Below, one piece after another: positions 47,505 through 59,300 of a DNA stretch of 64,000 bases (positions are counted from its first letter, which is position 1; every line of letters starts with the position of its first letter). The position numbers and the translations under genes were made by a program. Source of the DNA: Strongylocentrotus purpuratus (Eukaryota > Echinodermata > Echinoidea > Camarodonta > Strongylocentrotidae); contig NW_022145594.1 in the NCBI RefSeq assembly GCF_000002235.5, positions 14,611,001 through 14,675,000 on the forward strand, written 5' to 3'. The notes under the pieces are model-generated. The model worked only from the letters and a program-made list of their open reading frames with translations, did not search any database and was not told the origin of the DNA.

Positions 47505-48396
47505 CTACGTTTAAACTATGTTCCCGGCGGCCACGGCAACCACGTTTCTGGACATCGTGGACGAAACGGGATGAACGTGAGACCACGTGGGGGACGGAAT
47601 GGGCAAATGTGACAGGCCGTGGATGCCGGGTCAGATTTTTAAACTGTTACACAAAATTGCCATGGCAGTCACGTTGCATTTTAGAAACCTAGTAGGCCGT
47701 AGTTAAACGAGGTTAACGCAATAAAACGTGACAGTACGTAATATGCCGTAAAAAAAAACTTGGAGGCGGTCCGTAGTGAAACGGGAAGCCTGTGTATTCC
47801 CCGGCATCTCCCGGCGCGCTACAGCGCGTTGCATTCTACTACGGTCTGACACGGCACGCCATGTATGGAAGGTATATAAAAGCCGGTCTTGGCAGGGGGG
47901 GGGGGGGGTTCATTCGAGTTTAGGCAATTGAAGACACATTACTGCATCTGCAATACAGAGAGAGAAGACCAAGCTTTGAAAAAAAGAAAGCCAATCTATG
48001 CAAGCGAAGAAGCCAAGATGTACGAAGCCCCCCCCCCCCACCCCCACACCCACCGGTCCTGCACCGCCATCACTACCAAAAGAGGGGCAGGAGCAGCCTA
48101 AAGATCCTCGCTGTTCACCGACGCCAGATGAAAAGGATTGCTATTGCTTGAGAGACCTTCTTTGCATACCGTGGGCACAAACGTGATCCAAAGCTGCCCG
48201 CCGTCCACATTTCATCATCAGAAAGCCTTGACAGAACGTGAGCAATGTGTCAGACCTTGATCAGAACGTGAACAACGTGAGGGACCTCGTAAAAACGTGG
48301 TGGTCCGTGAGGGAACTTTCTGGCATCCTTGGTAGACCGCGGCCGAACCGGATATCGTGATAGATCTTGAGAAAACTTGGCAAGACCTAACACAAA
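47505..48396. other. GC-rich insertion of unknown origin in copy D
   Basis: Clearly more GC-rich than its surroundings and starts inside the C2 exon. It has a TATA-like GTATATAAAAGCCGG at about 47872, a G run, a proline-rich short frame, and repeated AGAACGTGA(G/A)CAA(T/C)GTG units near 48235-48275. Ends and target duplication not identified. It could be part of a mobile element. No function claimed. Confidence 0.5.
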
Positions 48397-49490
48397 TGGT
48401 GGGCTAAACGTACCATATTCATGAAACATTTATACATCCATTGAACGGATATATTGTTTTAACCAATCAGAACGCAGGAAACTATACGACTACGGCTAAA
48501 TGTGCCATATTCATGACAACTAAACATATATACATCCATTGAATGGATATTTTTTTTAACCAATCAGAACGCAGGAAACTATACGACTGTACAACTACAT
48601 GTATACTACTTTATGACTTTACGGCTATGCATCTTTCGAACGCATGTATAGTTACCAGCGTGTGGGCCGAAGTGCCGTAACTTTACTACTGTACAACTAT
48701 CCCCCTGTCCACACACAACATTTTCCGTGATTAGCTATACAGTTTCGCGATAGTGATACCGTTTCGCGATAGTTTTTCAATGAAATTGTGTGTGTGGACG
48801 CTCACTAACGATACGTCGTATAACGAAACTAATCTAACGAAACGCAGGTTTGGGCATCGTTTCGAACTGAAACTCAATAAAGAATCACGCCTAATCTTGC
48901 CTAATCACGGAAAATGTTGTGTGTAGACAGGGGGAGTGTAACTAGTGTAACTAACTGGGCGGGGCTTAACTTGACCTCGAGCGAAAGGAGACCAGACTGT
49001 AGAGTTTCAGGATTACTTTTTTTACACGATTACTTTTTCAGAGTTTTCAGGGGACACATATTACGGTAGCAAGAACTTTCAGTATCCATGTGGTAGGCCT
49101 AATGGGTTGTCGTTGTTCGCAGGCAGATCGTAACATGCGCTCATTGCTGCCAAAGACGCCCGGCTCTACTTCTTTTACAACTATAACATTTTGTAAAAAC
49201 ATACAGTTTCCCGTGTTCTAATTGGTTAAAACTATACGTCCATTCGATGGCTGTATAGTCGTATACATGTATAATTGTATAGTCATACAGTTGTGACAGA
49301 ATTATGGCACTTTGGCCCGCACGCTGGAAACTACACATGTGTTCGATGGATGCATATCCGTTTAATCGTATGGTTGTATAGTTGTATAGTTGTTTAGTTT
49401 CCTGCGTTCTGATTGGCTGAAACTCTACGTCTACTCGATGGATGTATAGTTGTATACATTTTTCATATTTATGGCACGTTAAGCCCGCCA
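48397..49490. mobile_element. Long imperfect foldback element inside copy D
   Basis: Outer ends TGGTGGGCTAAACGTACCAT and, in reverse complement at the right, TGGCGGGCTTAACGTGCCAT. The arms continue through CATCCATTGAA, CCAATCAGAACGCAGGAAAC, runs of ACTATACGACTGTACAAC-like units, and GTTACCAGCGTGTGGGCC against GTTTCCAGCGTGCGGGCC. Arms are at least 200 bases, with one unit repeated in tandem at the left (48418-48590). No coding frame. A separate 224-bp element sits near the centre. Confidence 0.78.
48711..48934. mobile_element. 224-bp inverted-repeat element nested in the foldback
   Basis: Starts CCCCCTGTCCACACACAACA and ends with its near reverse complement (CTAATCACGGAAAATGTTGT, then GTGTAGACAGGGGG). 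Inverted ends of about 34 bases with one mismatch. The interior has repeated TTTCGCGATAGT. No target duplication recognised. Confidence 0.8.
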
Positions 49491-49621
49491 TATACACGGG
49501 CATTAAATTTTACACCAATTTATGCAGATGACGAATATATTGTGCTTGTCTGCAAGGTGGCTAGGTGGCTATCAACTCATTTGTTGATTATATTCATACA
49601 TCAATTCTTATCAAAATGAAG

Positions 49622-50289
49622 GTGAGCATTGTAATAACACCGTAATATAAGAAACAATACATACAGGTACATATTATTAACAAAATAGTTCGATTGATAA
49701 AATAAAATATATAGAAGAAGATAGTCACCGTAATTATATTTTGCACATGAGCCAATGTACTTAATCACAGTCGACAAGTACAGTCCCAAATTGAATTTCT
49801 GTTTATTCAATTAAACGACTTTTAATGGAAGTGTTTCAAACTTATGTGGTCGGTAACTGGCCCTTCGTACTTTTAATCTATTCAAATTCCGCCAAATACA
49901 CGACTTTATCTAATTACTGTATCTTCTATATTAAATATGGTTCCGATTGTGAAGTAAAAGTATTTCAACATTGATGTCATGTCAGAATGCAGTGGCCTTT
50001 TAGTGTATGATATATACTTTTGTTGTTTGAGTTGTTGTTCTAATTGTGTGGTCTCCTCTTTTGTTGTTTGTATTTCGTAAGTGTTTGCCTATAATATGTT
50101 GAATGGAGAATACGCTTTAGAAATATGAAGACCTTCATTTTGTAGATATCAATAAAAATAATTGAATTGATCTGTATTGCAGCATTGTTACCAAGGATTT
50201 CAAACAATAACATGAAACTATGCGATATTTGATATTGAATTGTTTGTGAAAGAATTAAAGGAAATTAATTTCTATTCATTGAATTCCAG
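49622..50289 (+). repeat. Duplicated intron of copy D
   Basis: 49796-49950 matches 27531-27725 and 49990-50165 matches 31980-32095. The segment that carries both stalk exons in gene C is missing here. Confidence 0.6.
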
Positions 50290-51329
50290 ATGATTCCCCG
50301 AATCTTCCCGATGCAATTTCCAGCCAATTTGGATTTTGTGTACAGTAGCAACTTGTGGCGTTAACAAGGTGTGGTTTACGATGCCTTTTTACCACATTGT
50401 AAATGGGCAGGAAGGTATGTTGCAGATTACTACTGATATATTAATTTGTTTTTTGTTTTTTTCTTCGAATAGTTATGATAGTAATGACTCATGTATGGAC
50501 ACAAATTAATCATATGTACAAGTCATGTTTGCATGAAGAAAGGCTCATGGTTACACAACTGCAGTTAAACTTATATAAAGCATACATAAGATAGTATTCG
50601 CCTCTTGATTCTTTTCATGAAACTATAATAACAGAAACAACATGATCAAGTGTAGGTTATTCCTACAAATCCCTTAAACACATGGCAATTCTTGGGCCGT
50701 AGAAGTATTGAAAAAGAAAACAAGTAGGACAACAAGAAATAAATGTTGTTTAGATGATGGAAAACAACTGTTTCTATGCCAACACATATTTTATGGTAAC
50801 GGAATAAACAAGGACCTTATCGACACCTCAAATAAATTTACTCTTTGTAATAAACTAGGAGGATGATCAAACATCAACAAGCGGTGATAAGGTGAACGAA
50901 TTTCATCGATAACCTTTAGACATTCATATATTTTTTTTTTTTATTTCTGAGTAAAATACTATTACAAATTTTTCGTAGAATTAAACCCAATTTGGGACAT
51001 TTTTAAACTCTATTCATACAGATGAATAAATCTAGACATTCCATTAGTTGATTTATTTCACAGTGTTTGATCATTTCTATTATTTATGTGTATTATTTTT
51101 AATGTATTTAATGTTCATTCGTTTCTATTTTTGTTTTGACTGATTCCGAGCAATCTTCCTCTTGTTCACATTATCGTACTGTATATTTCTCTTTAGGTTA
51201 TTACAGTTCTTGAACCTTTAACTCCGACCAATCAGACCTCAGAAATGCAGTTCCTGATGCTCCCGAAGTACCCCACACCTACATGGCAATGCATCATATA
51301 AAGAGGTGCGAATCCCCAGCTATTACTAG

Positions 51330-51354
51330 CATGGACCTTCTTATTAGGTCCATG
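51330..51354. repeat. Small perfect hairpin inserted in the copy D tail exon
   Basis: CATGGACCT, a 7-base loop and AGGTCCATG form a perfect inverted repeat. The stretch is absent from the same position of the gene C and F tails, where the two flanking blocks (AGTACTAG and AGCCAACA) are adjacent or overlapping. Confidence 0.75.
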
Positions 51355-51487
51355 GTACAAGCCAACAAGTTACCAATCCAACCACCTCAGTTGACGATCA
51401 TGGTGATACTGTGCTTTACGTTAGCCCCACTCTCGTCGGCACGCAAGTAAAGACTCACTCCAATCTGAAGAAAGAGCCTACTTATGT

Positions 51488-51833
51488 TTTTTAAATTTTA
51501 TTTTACTTTATTTCTGCATGTTTCCAAATATAATTACTGAATAAAAAAGAACATATACAAATAAAGTATACAATATATAGAATCAATATCAAATTAATAT
51601 ACAAATGTTTTACAAATGTACATATAATAACGAAACTTAATATTTCTATATTAAACATATTATTCAAATTTAAAGTATTATCCAAACTGTCTGTTGAAAC
51701 AGTGCAGAAAACCGCAATAAAGCGATGCTTGACTTGGATGGCGGCCTCAAAAAAAAAATCTTAAGGTAAAACTTAAAATGAAAAAGTGTTTAAACGATTT
51801 TGTATATGAGTTTGTGAGTGCGTTATGTGAGTG

Positions 51834-51880
<47 letters not shown>

Positions 51881-52149
51881 TGTGTGTGGACGCAAATGTG
51901 TGTGTGTCTAAATGTGCGCGCAAGTGTGCGTTTTTGTATGTGTGTGTAGCGAATAGTAGATGTGCACATAGCTCCGTGTTTTATGGTGGAGTGGAACAAA
52001 ATGTAGCCTTTTCAATAAGGGAAACCAAGAATACAAAAGAGAATACTAAATTTGCAAAAATGAGTTGCAATGTGACCAAAATTTGAGATATCAACGAAAA
52101 TTATTGTGATAAACAAAAATTGCACAGATTGTAGGAATATATTATAAAT
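51488..52149. other. AT-rich insertion interrupting the copy D tail
   Basis: Starts inside the tail exon after CCTACTTATGT. AT-rich with an (AT)n run at 51839-51880 and a (GT)n-rich part near 51880-51950. The first 200 bases loosely resemble 25010-25330. It leads into the LINE fragment at 52150. Confidence 0.45.
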
Positions 52150-53118
52150 ATTCGAAACGTTATTCAAGATAACACCGATTCCTTCCCCGACTTAGTTACC
52201 GAAGATGGTTCACTGAAGGGTAGTGAATATGTTCGAGACCTTGGTGTTTTAATCGACAAAAATCTTACATTTCAGCAGCATATTAAAAACGTTTGTAAAT
52301 CTGCATCTTTTGGAATCTTCAAAATTGGGAAAATTAGGAAACTACTTGACCGACCCACAACTGCAAAATTAACCCATGCTTTTGCATCCTCCCACCTTGA
52401 TTATTATAATTCATTTTTTTTCTGGCCTTCCTCATTCATACTTACTTCAACTCCAAAGAATTCAGAATACTGCTGCAAGGCTTGTTACTCTCTCGAGAAA
52501 ATTTGAGCATATAACCCCAATATTTCGTTCTCTCCATTGGCTTCCCATACACCATCGTATAACATTTAAAGTTCTTCTTCTGACATACAAAATTCTCCAT
52601 GGCCAAGCCCCTAAATATCCTTCAAATTTGATTTTCTTACGTTCTGCTAGTTCTTTAAGACCTCTTTGATGATCATCAACCTTGCAGTTAACCCTTGGAC
52701 CTCGTTCTGTTTATGGCGATCGAGCTTTTTCAGTAAATGCCCCTATCCTTTGGAATAAATTACCAGCGCATATTCATAATACTCTTTCTCTTGACCAGTT
52801 TAAGTCCTTACTGAAAACGCACCTTTTTAATTCATAAGGGCTATTATGCAGTTGTGAGTCGGTCAAAGGAGGTGCACACCATCTCATTCTTTGTTTGTTT
52901 GATATTTTGTTTGATCTTATGTTTGACCTTATGTTGGATCTCATTTTTATTTGTGTTATTATATATGCATGATTTATTGAATAAAAAACATATTTATATC
53001 TTTTGTATTTATTACAAGTTTTAGTTGGTAATTTTAAGTCAGACAATGGTTTGCATAGAAACACCTGTATTAGGCGCCTAATAAATGATATGTATTATTA
53101 TTATTATTATTATTATAA
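52150..53118 (+). mobile_element. CR1/L2-type LINE 3' part, plus strand
   Basis: Frames give YVRDLGVLIDKNLTF, FKIGKIRKLLDRPTTAK, LQRIQNTAARLVTLSRK and RSLHWLPIHHRITFKVLLL, the C-terminal reverse-transcriptase region. A few frame changes (near 52435 and 52680) break it. The 3' end is GGCGCCTAATAAATGATATG with an (ATT)n tail at 53090-53116. Related to, but not the same as, the 4015-5485 element. The noncoding 3' end recurs in antisense at 25553-25810. Confidence 0.83.
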
Positions 53119-55129
53119 CACTGGTTTCCACGGTGATATGTTTCAAGAAAACTTTTTCAACGATAGATTGAATAGATTTAACAAGAAAATTGAAAGTAGA
53201 CATTTTACTACTGTTCCTTTCCCTGCATCTAAAAAAGTCTTTAATCGTATGCAATGAGTATTGATTGAAACAATTTGAGTTTTGTTTGTGATAATATTTC
53301 TACTTTTCGCATCCTTTATCTGCGATTAATTACAAAACACACTGAAATTCAAAGAATTATAGTAATTAAGAAAATAGTATTATCGTAAAGTGTTAATGCA
53401 TTTAAAACAAGTGTACGATTTTTTGTTGGATGTGTGTGTAAATTTGGATGTCGTGTTTTGTTTCACTCTTCTCTGAATTTGATAATATTTAAGCATTGTA
53501 AAACAAATCATAACCAATAATGACGAAAATGATTACATTTCTTTCAATTTATTTTTAAGCTTAAGCAATTATAATGAAATAAAAAGGAATATTGCATTCA
53601 TCTAAAATATCTTAGATATTAAAAAGCAAGTCTATTTCGCAGATCCGATATACTTTTAAAAATGTGATAATATGTGCTTATTGCAAATATGTGATAACAC
53701 CAAAAAGCGGTACATGATACGTCATTGCAATTTCATGTTAAATTTATTTAATAGACATTATAGTACGATGTATATATCAAAAGATGAATACAATAATCCA
53801 TGTACAGTATCGAGTAGCTTAAAAGGCGTTATTCAATAGTGTACTGTATGGAAGATCGAAATGAGGAAGTCAATAAAATGTTTTAATTATGTTTTTTTAT
53901 ATTTTGTTTTACTTACACTTGAATTAACTTATGAAGTCCAGGGTAGGCGTTTGACAAGTAAATTGCTTATTTGTAGCTATCACGAAACTCATTTGTGCAA
54001 CCAAATGATTAATATCACTTTATAGAACTAAAGTGATAATTTTAGGGACCTTATTGTGAACTGAAAGTACAATTGAGATTTTGATATGTCCACTTGTCTG
54101 TTAAGTATTTGACATAACGCCTGCTCCCACGGGAATAGATCAAGGGGGTAGGGTAAACATACTCTCAAAATATTTTTGTTTGTAATAACATAATCAAGAA
54201 TATTACTCCAATATAATATTCTTGTGTTCGCGGAAGAAATATGGGGGCCTTATTGCAATTTCCCCCGCCCCCTCACTGTAACATATAAGCGTGGCACTGC
54301 AATTCGTTGTATTAACGAATGGGGGCTGTTAGATTTTAATATGTTGACAATAAAAGCTAAAGCAACAATAGCTCAGAAGTTCAAATATTGTCAAATCCTG
54401 CATGAAGATAATTTATGTTATCGATAATGACCATCAATAATTCAGAACACAAATAGGTATATCTCATTATCATTTTTATCATTACTCACTCTTTTTAGGT
54501 TAATTCTCATCTAACTTGCCCCTCCTTTGTTCAATTGATGTTGAAAACATCCCGTTAATTGGATAGGATATTCAAATAGTTGCACAGTTAAGTATGTTTA
54601 GAGGAGATTCATAACTTTTGCACGTTGAGAACTCAATGCACTCTCTGTAACGAAATTCGGGGTTAATTTGGTGTATGTAGTGGTAAATCCGAACGCCTGT
54701 AATCAGTAATTAGAGGAGGAAAGAACAGAGGGTCATGGTGATAAGTTATTCTTCCCCTCCAAGGACCTACAGACGCAAAGCCATTACTGCTAATGGCTAT
54801 CATTATTTAATAATGATTAAGTGAAGGGCCGACTAATTGTATTAGTTTACTTCAGTCTAAGCACAAATTAATCTGAAACGGAAAAAATGCATATATTTAT
54901 CAATGTTTTATCAGTCATGAAAATAAATTTAATCATACACACAAAAAAAACAGAACTGGATAAACCAACATCAGGTTTTATTCAAACGAAATATTTCTTC
55001 TGCGCATTAGAAAATATTTGTTCAAATGAAAAATGAAAAATGAAACATGAAATAATGAATTTACCAGTGAGAACAATTAAGCTGTTAGGCTTGTAATATG
55101 TGATCTGTTTGCTTTAAAGATGCAACTGG
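53119..55129. repeat. 3' flank of copy D, duplicated
   Basis: 53380-54180 matches the flanks behind genes C and F, and 54180-54520 further matches 61900-62200 (ACAATAAAAGC, AAATCCTGCATGAA, GATAATGACCATCAATAA). 53119-53257 is a short unassigned insert with an open frame of about 45 codons that I do not recognise. Confidence 0.6.
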
Positions 55130-55862
55130 TGTGCAAACACTTGCAATGCCTCGGAATGATCAAAGCCGATGGAAAATTGTTGATAACTTTAACACAAAGT
55201 AATGGCATGGTATCCAAAACCCCAGACTTAAACAGAGAAAATATTGCATGTTATATTGTTTAACAAATTATACTACAACTGTGATTCTGAAGATGGAATG
55301 GGTCCCAAAAAAGAGTTATCATTGAGATTTATGTTATGAAGCAAATGGAGGAGAGAAGTTAAATTGCATTTGTACAGCTATTATTTTTCGGCGTTGTAAT
55401 AAAACTTTTCTCTAAGTTAAAGGTTAAAAAATTTATATGAATTAATCGCATCTTTGAATTATCACTCTTTATTAAATGACATAATAATGGCAGTCGTTTC
55501 TCTTCTTTTAAATTAAGTTCCACCGAAGGGGTTGATCCTGGACAAAAAAGTAGACGGAACTTTTCTACATAATCAAGGATCACTCACGGTTGCGGAAGGG
55601 GAAAACAAGACACTACTCTGTAAAACCAATGCATCGGTGAAACCATCCGTCGATTTGGAGTGATATTCCAAACGGGTTAAATGCTTATGTTGATTCTCAA
55701 AAAATGCAAATGATGAACATGATACCCGTCTTCTTGTACCTACATGGGCAATACACTTTACACCGACATATGCAGATGATGACGATTTTGTACTCGTTTG
55801 CAAGGTGGCTTGTAACTCATCTTTTAATAACATTCAAACATCAGTCCTCAATAAAATTGAAG
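55130..55862 (+). pseudogene. Relic V-C2 cassette E
   Basis: V remnant at about 55130-55215 (TGCAATGCCTCGGAAT, ACAAAGTAATGGCATGG), most of the exon deleted. The C2 exon 55518-55862 is nearly full length (GLILDKKVDG, TLLCKTNAS, FVLVCKVA) but loses two bases at the core tryptophan region (GATTTGGAGTGATATTCC), shifting the frame. The intron between matches that of copies D and F. It sits 187 bases upstream of the gene F V exon. Confidence 0.8.
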
Positions 55863-56048
55863 GTGAGTATTCCAATAACAATATTTTGTAAACGACAGAG
55901 TTATGTTACTAGTGTCTCTATAGAAATAGAAAGTAAATACTAAATTATTCGGCAAACGTATTCTTGGTAAAAAACATAGAGTAATAAAACTAGCAGTACA
56001 AATGTTAGTGTTAGGCTTGAAATATATGATTTGTTTGTAATTTTAAAG

Positions 56049-56354
56049 GTAAAACCGATGTGGAAACAATCGCTGGGATGGACGTGAACTTGGAGTGCCT
56101 CGGAACTAGCACAACCGACCAAAACGTGACAATAACCTGGGGGCAAAGTGATGGGACGATATTATTCAAATGCAGCAGGCATACTACTCCGTGTGAAACA
56201 AGTACTACAATACACACACTGGGGAGACACGATACGTTTATCAGCAGCACTTTGACAATTAGGAACGTTTCGTTGGTTCATGAAGATAAATATGTTATTA
56301 TTATGATTTCTCGAAGCAACAGAGAGACATGTAAAATCAACCTGACAGTAAATG
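56049..56354 (+). CDS. Gene F exon: V-like Ig domain
   Basis: 306-nt phase 1-1 exon. LECLGTS (B-strand Cys), VTITWGQSDG (core Trp), FKCSRHTTPC (extra Cys pair), and LVHEDKYVIIM with Ile instead of the F-strand Cys, then ETCKINLTVNG. The same Cys arrangement as genes A and C despite strong divergence between subgroups. Confidence 0.82.
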
Positions 56355-59300
56355 GTATCTATTACGAAATTTGTTTTCCACATTAACAAATACAGCAACC
56401 AGGGTGTATTTTGCTCACCACCATCTATTTTCAAAATATATTTTAGAGCAATTTACCAAAATAAAATGGAGGGTTAATGTTGCAACGATAAAAAAATCAT
56501 GTCATTATTCGCGGAAATCCTGAAAATGAAAAAATATCTAAGATCACAGACTGAAAAAAAAGGAATGCATTGTATTTTGTAGACAAACGATATTACAAAT
56601 GGGCTGCTGTAAATGAAGTGGGTTCCACCGAGGACTTTAATTCAAATTCATGTTATTTATACAGCAGGGGGAAGGGAAGGGTTACATTTCACAAATTCAT
56701 TAATTTATCTATTTTCGGTGATCAAATAACATTCTAGGTAAACAAATTAATCAATATAAACTAAACTATGTTGTGAATAATCAGTTTGTTTTAAATTGCA
56801 TTATAATAGCGGCACTTTTCCTTCTTTTGAATTAATTTCAAGTTCCACCGAAGGGGTTGGTCGTGGTCGAAAAGACCGACGATTCCATTCTACAGAAGCA
56901 AGTATCATTCACGGTTGCAGAAGGGGAAAACAAGACATTGGTCTGTAAAACCGATGCATCGGTAAAACCAGCCGTCAATTTGAAGTGGGTGTATCCAAAG
57001 GAGGTTTATGCTTCTGTTGATTCTCACAAATATTTTAAGGATGAACGTGATAACCGTCTTGTTGTGGCTACACGGACAATACACTTTACACCAACATATG
57101 CAGATAGTGAAGATATTGTCCTTGTATGCAAGGTGGCTAGCAACACATCTTCTGATCATATTCAAACATCAGTCCTCATTAAAAATGAAGGTGAGTATTC
57201 CAATAAAAATATTTTGTAAACGATAGAGTTATGTTACAAGTGTCTCTATAGAAATAGAAAGTAAATACTAAATTATTCGTCAAACGTATTCTTGGTAAAA
57301 AAAACACAGAAGCAAACGATTGTATATAAATTGTAGTGTACATTTTAGTTCTAACGTGAGGCGATATTATGTGCGTATGTGTGTGCGTGTGTGTGTCTGT
57401 ACGTGTGTCTGGGGGTGGGGGATGTGATATGAACCAACATAATTGTTGGTTCATTCACACATTATAGGAGGGCGTTATTAAGATTACTAAATTAGATTGA
57501 TTTCCTTTTTTCCCGTATTATTTCATTGATAAACATTTGTTTTGTATTTTTTTCCCCAATATGTGTAATTGTCTTTGTACAATCCTTTCTTATGTCTCAT
57601 TTTGTTGTGGCATGACCTGGGGTATTCTCAAACCATTAGAATAAAGACTTTCTGTTATAATTAGGGATGAATCAATCAAATTAAATTTAACTAAATTAAT
57701 ATTTGCATTTCAAAATCTCTAAAACGGTTTTTAAGAGGGGTTTTGTAGATATTGAAAATTATCTGTTGATTAAACGACACGTCGCACATTTTTAATAACT
57801 CAGCTTGCCTGATATAACTTTTTAAAGTAGTACATAACTTTCTACAATTCCATTTAATGTGAAATCTTCAATATCCGGGCCGCGATCCACATTTCCCCAG
57901 ACATTTTCGGTCGCTTTGGATATCAGACGTCTTCAGAAAAACCCGTTGCCCCTGTTCAACAGTACTGAACTTGAAAAGACCTTGAGATAGAGAAAAAAAT
58001 ATTGGTTGTAATTAGCTTAGAAGAAAAAACAATCATTGGCTAGAGTTTCTGTGAAAACGTAACATTTCAATTGCCCTGTGTAAAATGTCGTGTTTCATCG
58101 TCTCTCTCTCTCTCTCTCTCTTCTTTTGTCACTGAAATTGTATAGACGAACTCACCACCAGTACGAACGGTCTAATGACTGGCTTTAAGGAAATCCCTAC
58201 GTCAACAGCAAGTAAAACAACATTAAACATGATACTCGCCGTTTCCCTTATCCGCATCTTTTTTTATATTTTCCTGGTCATAATGTACAAGACTAAAACA
58301 TATGTTGATGCTATCTGATAGTAGAAATAAAAGTATTTAAATTTAAATGAAATGTATTATTTTACTATCTATTAGGTATTAAAGAATGTGCTATGTACTC
58401 ATATTAATTTGTCATGTGGCAGCGCTTTTGTTTTGTGTAGCTCTAACATAATAAGTTGATACGAATATATGAATATACTTCAAGTGGAATTATATCTATT
58501 TTCATTCTGGTTTTGATTCGACTTTCACAAAACATTTATTGAGGTACTTAATTTGCTTTTGACAGGTAATGGAGTTTCTTTGGTTTCTACCTTTGTGGTT
58601 TCAACTACAGGTAACATAATTACCTCATCAGGTATTGTAGGAATGTTTTTTTTATAGCGTCACATTGGGGATTTTGTTTCGTTAATGAAGATTAAGTGCA
58701 TAAACTGTCACTGCGGCTGATGTGAAGAAAAGTTTGAAAAGAAAGCTAAAATAAAACAAATAATTTATAGTTTTCAAATCTTGAAATCTTCTTCTGATAT
58801 ATATATGTTTTTCTTTTGTAGTCCTCTTTTGTGTTTGTTTGTATATTTTTGGTATTTGCCATTGATATTCCTGATTAAGATAATGCTATAGAAATGTGAG
58901 GACCTTTATTCTGTAGAAATGAATAAGGACAATAGAAGTAAGTAGTTTGTAGTCTTATTACTAAGTATTACAAAAAAGTGACACTAAGCAACATGTAACA
59001 CTGCATACCCTGTGAACAGAATGTTAATTCGTATTTCTTAAATTCCAGACGACTCCCTCCACTCATGCCAATGCAATTTCCAGCCGATTTGGATTTTGTA
59101 TATAGTAGCAGTGTGCAGCTTGATGCAGGTGTTATTTGTGGTGATTGCTTACAGCATTGTCAAGAAGAGGCAAGGTGAGTTGCACATTACTACTACTGAC
59201 TACTACATTATTTTCAAAAGGTTTTTATACATAGTATTTACACATTCATGGAAACCAAACCATCGTACGAACAACCCATGTCTCCATGAAGAAAGGCTAG

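Larger units (their letters stand above)
46327..51487 (+). pseudogene. Broken receptor copy D
   Basis: Family order is kept but the gene is disrupted. The V exon 46327-46626 is open (LKCIGIE, ISWRQSNG, NCDRFKPC, VHEDEYDV). The C2 exon starts at 47307 and is cut near 47505 by about 2 kb of inserted DNA, resuming at about 49500-49621. Both stalk exons are missing. The membrane exon 50290-50414 has 125 instead of 126 bases, which shifts the frame into a stop. The juxtamembrane exon (about 50869-50891) is mostly deleted. The tail exon starting at 51207 holds a small hairpin insertion and is cut off at 51487 by LINE-related DNA. In the V exon the G-strand Cys is Tyr (KETYKINL). Confidence 0.85.

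Noticed and set aside
47889-48186. Proline-rich small frames with a TATA-like box just upstream, resembling a gene
   Set aside because: Lies in inserted GC-rich DNA inside a broken exon, with a C/G homopolymer shaping the frame; too short and without recognisable domain.
53127-53257. About 45-codon frame with GFHGDMFQENFFNDRLNRF
   Set aside because: No recognised family and no splice context; kept only as an unassigned insert behind copy D.
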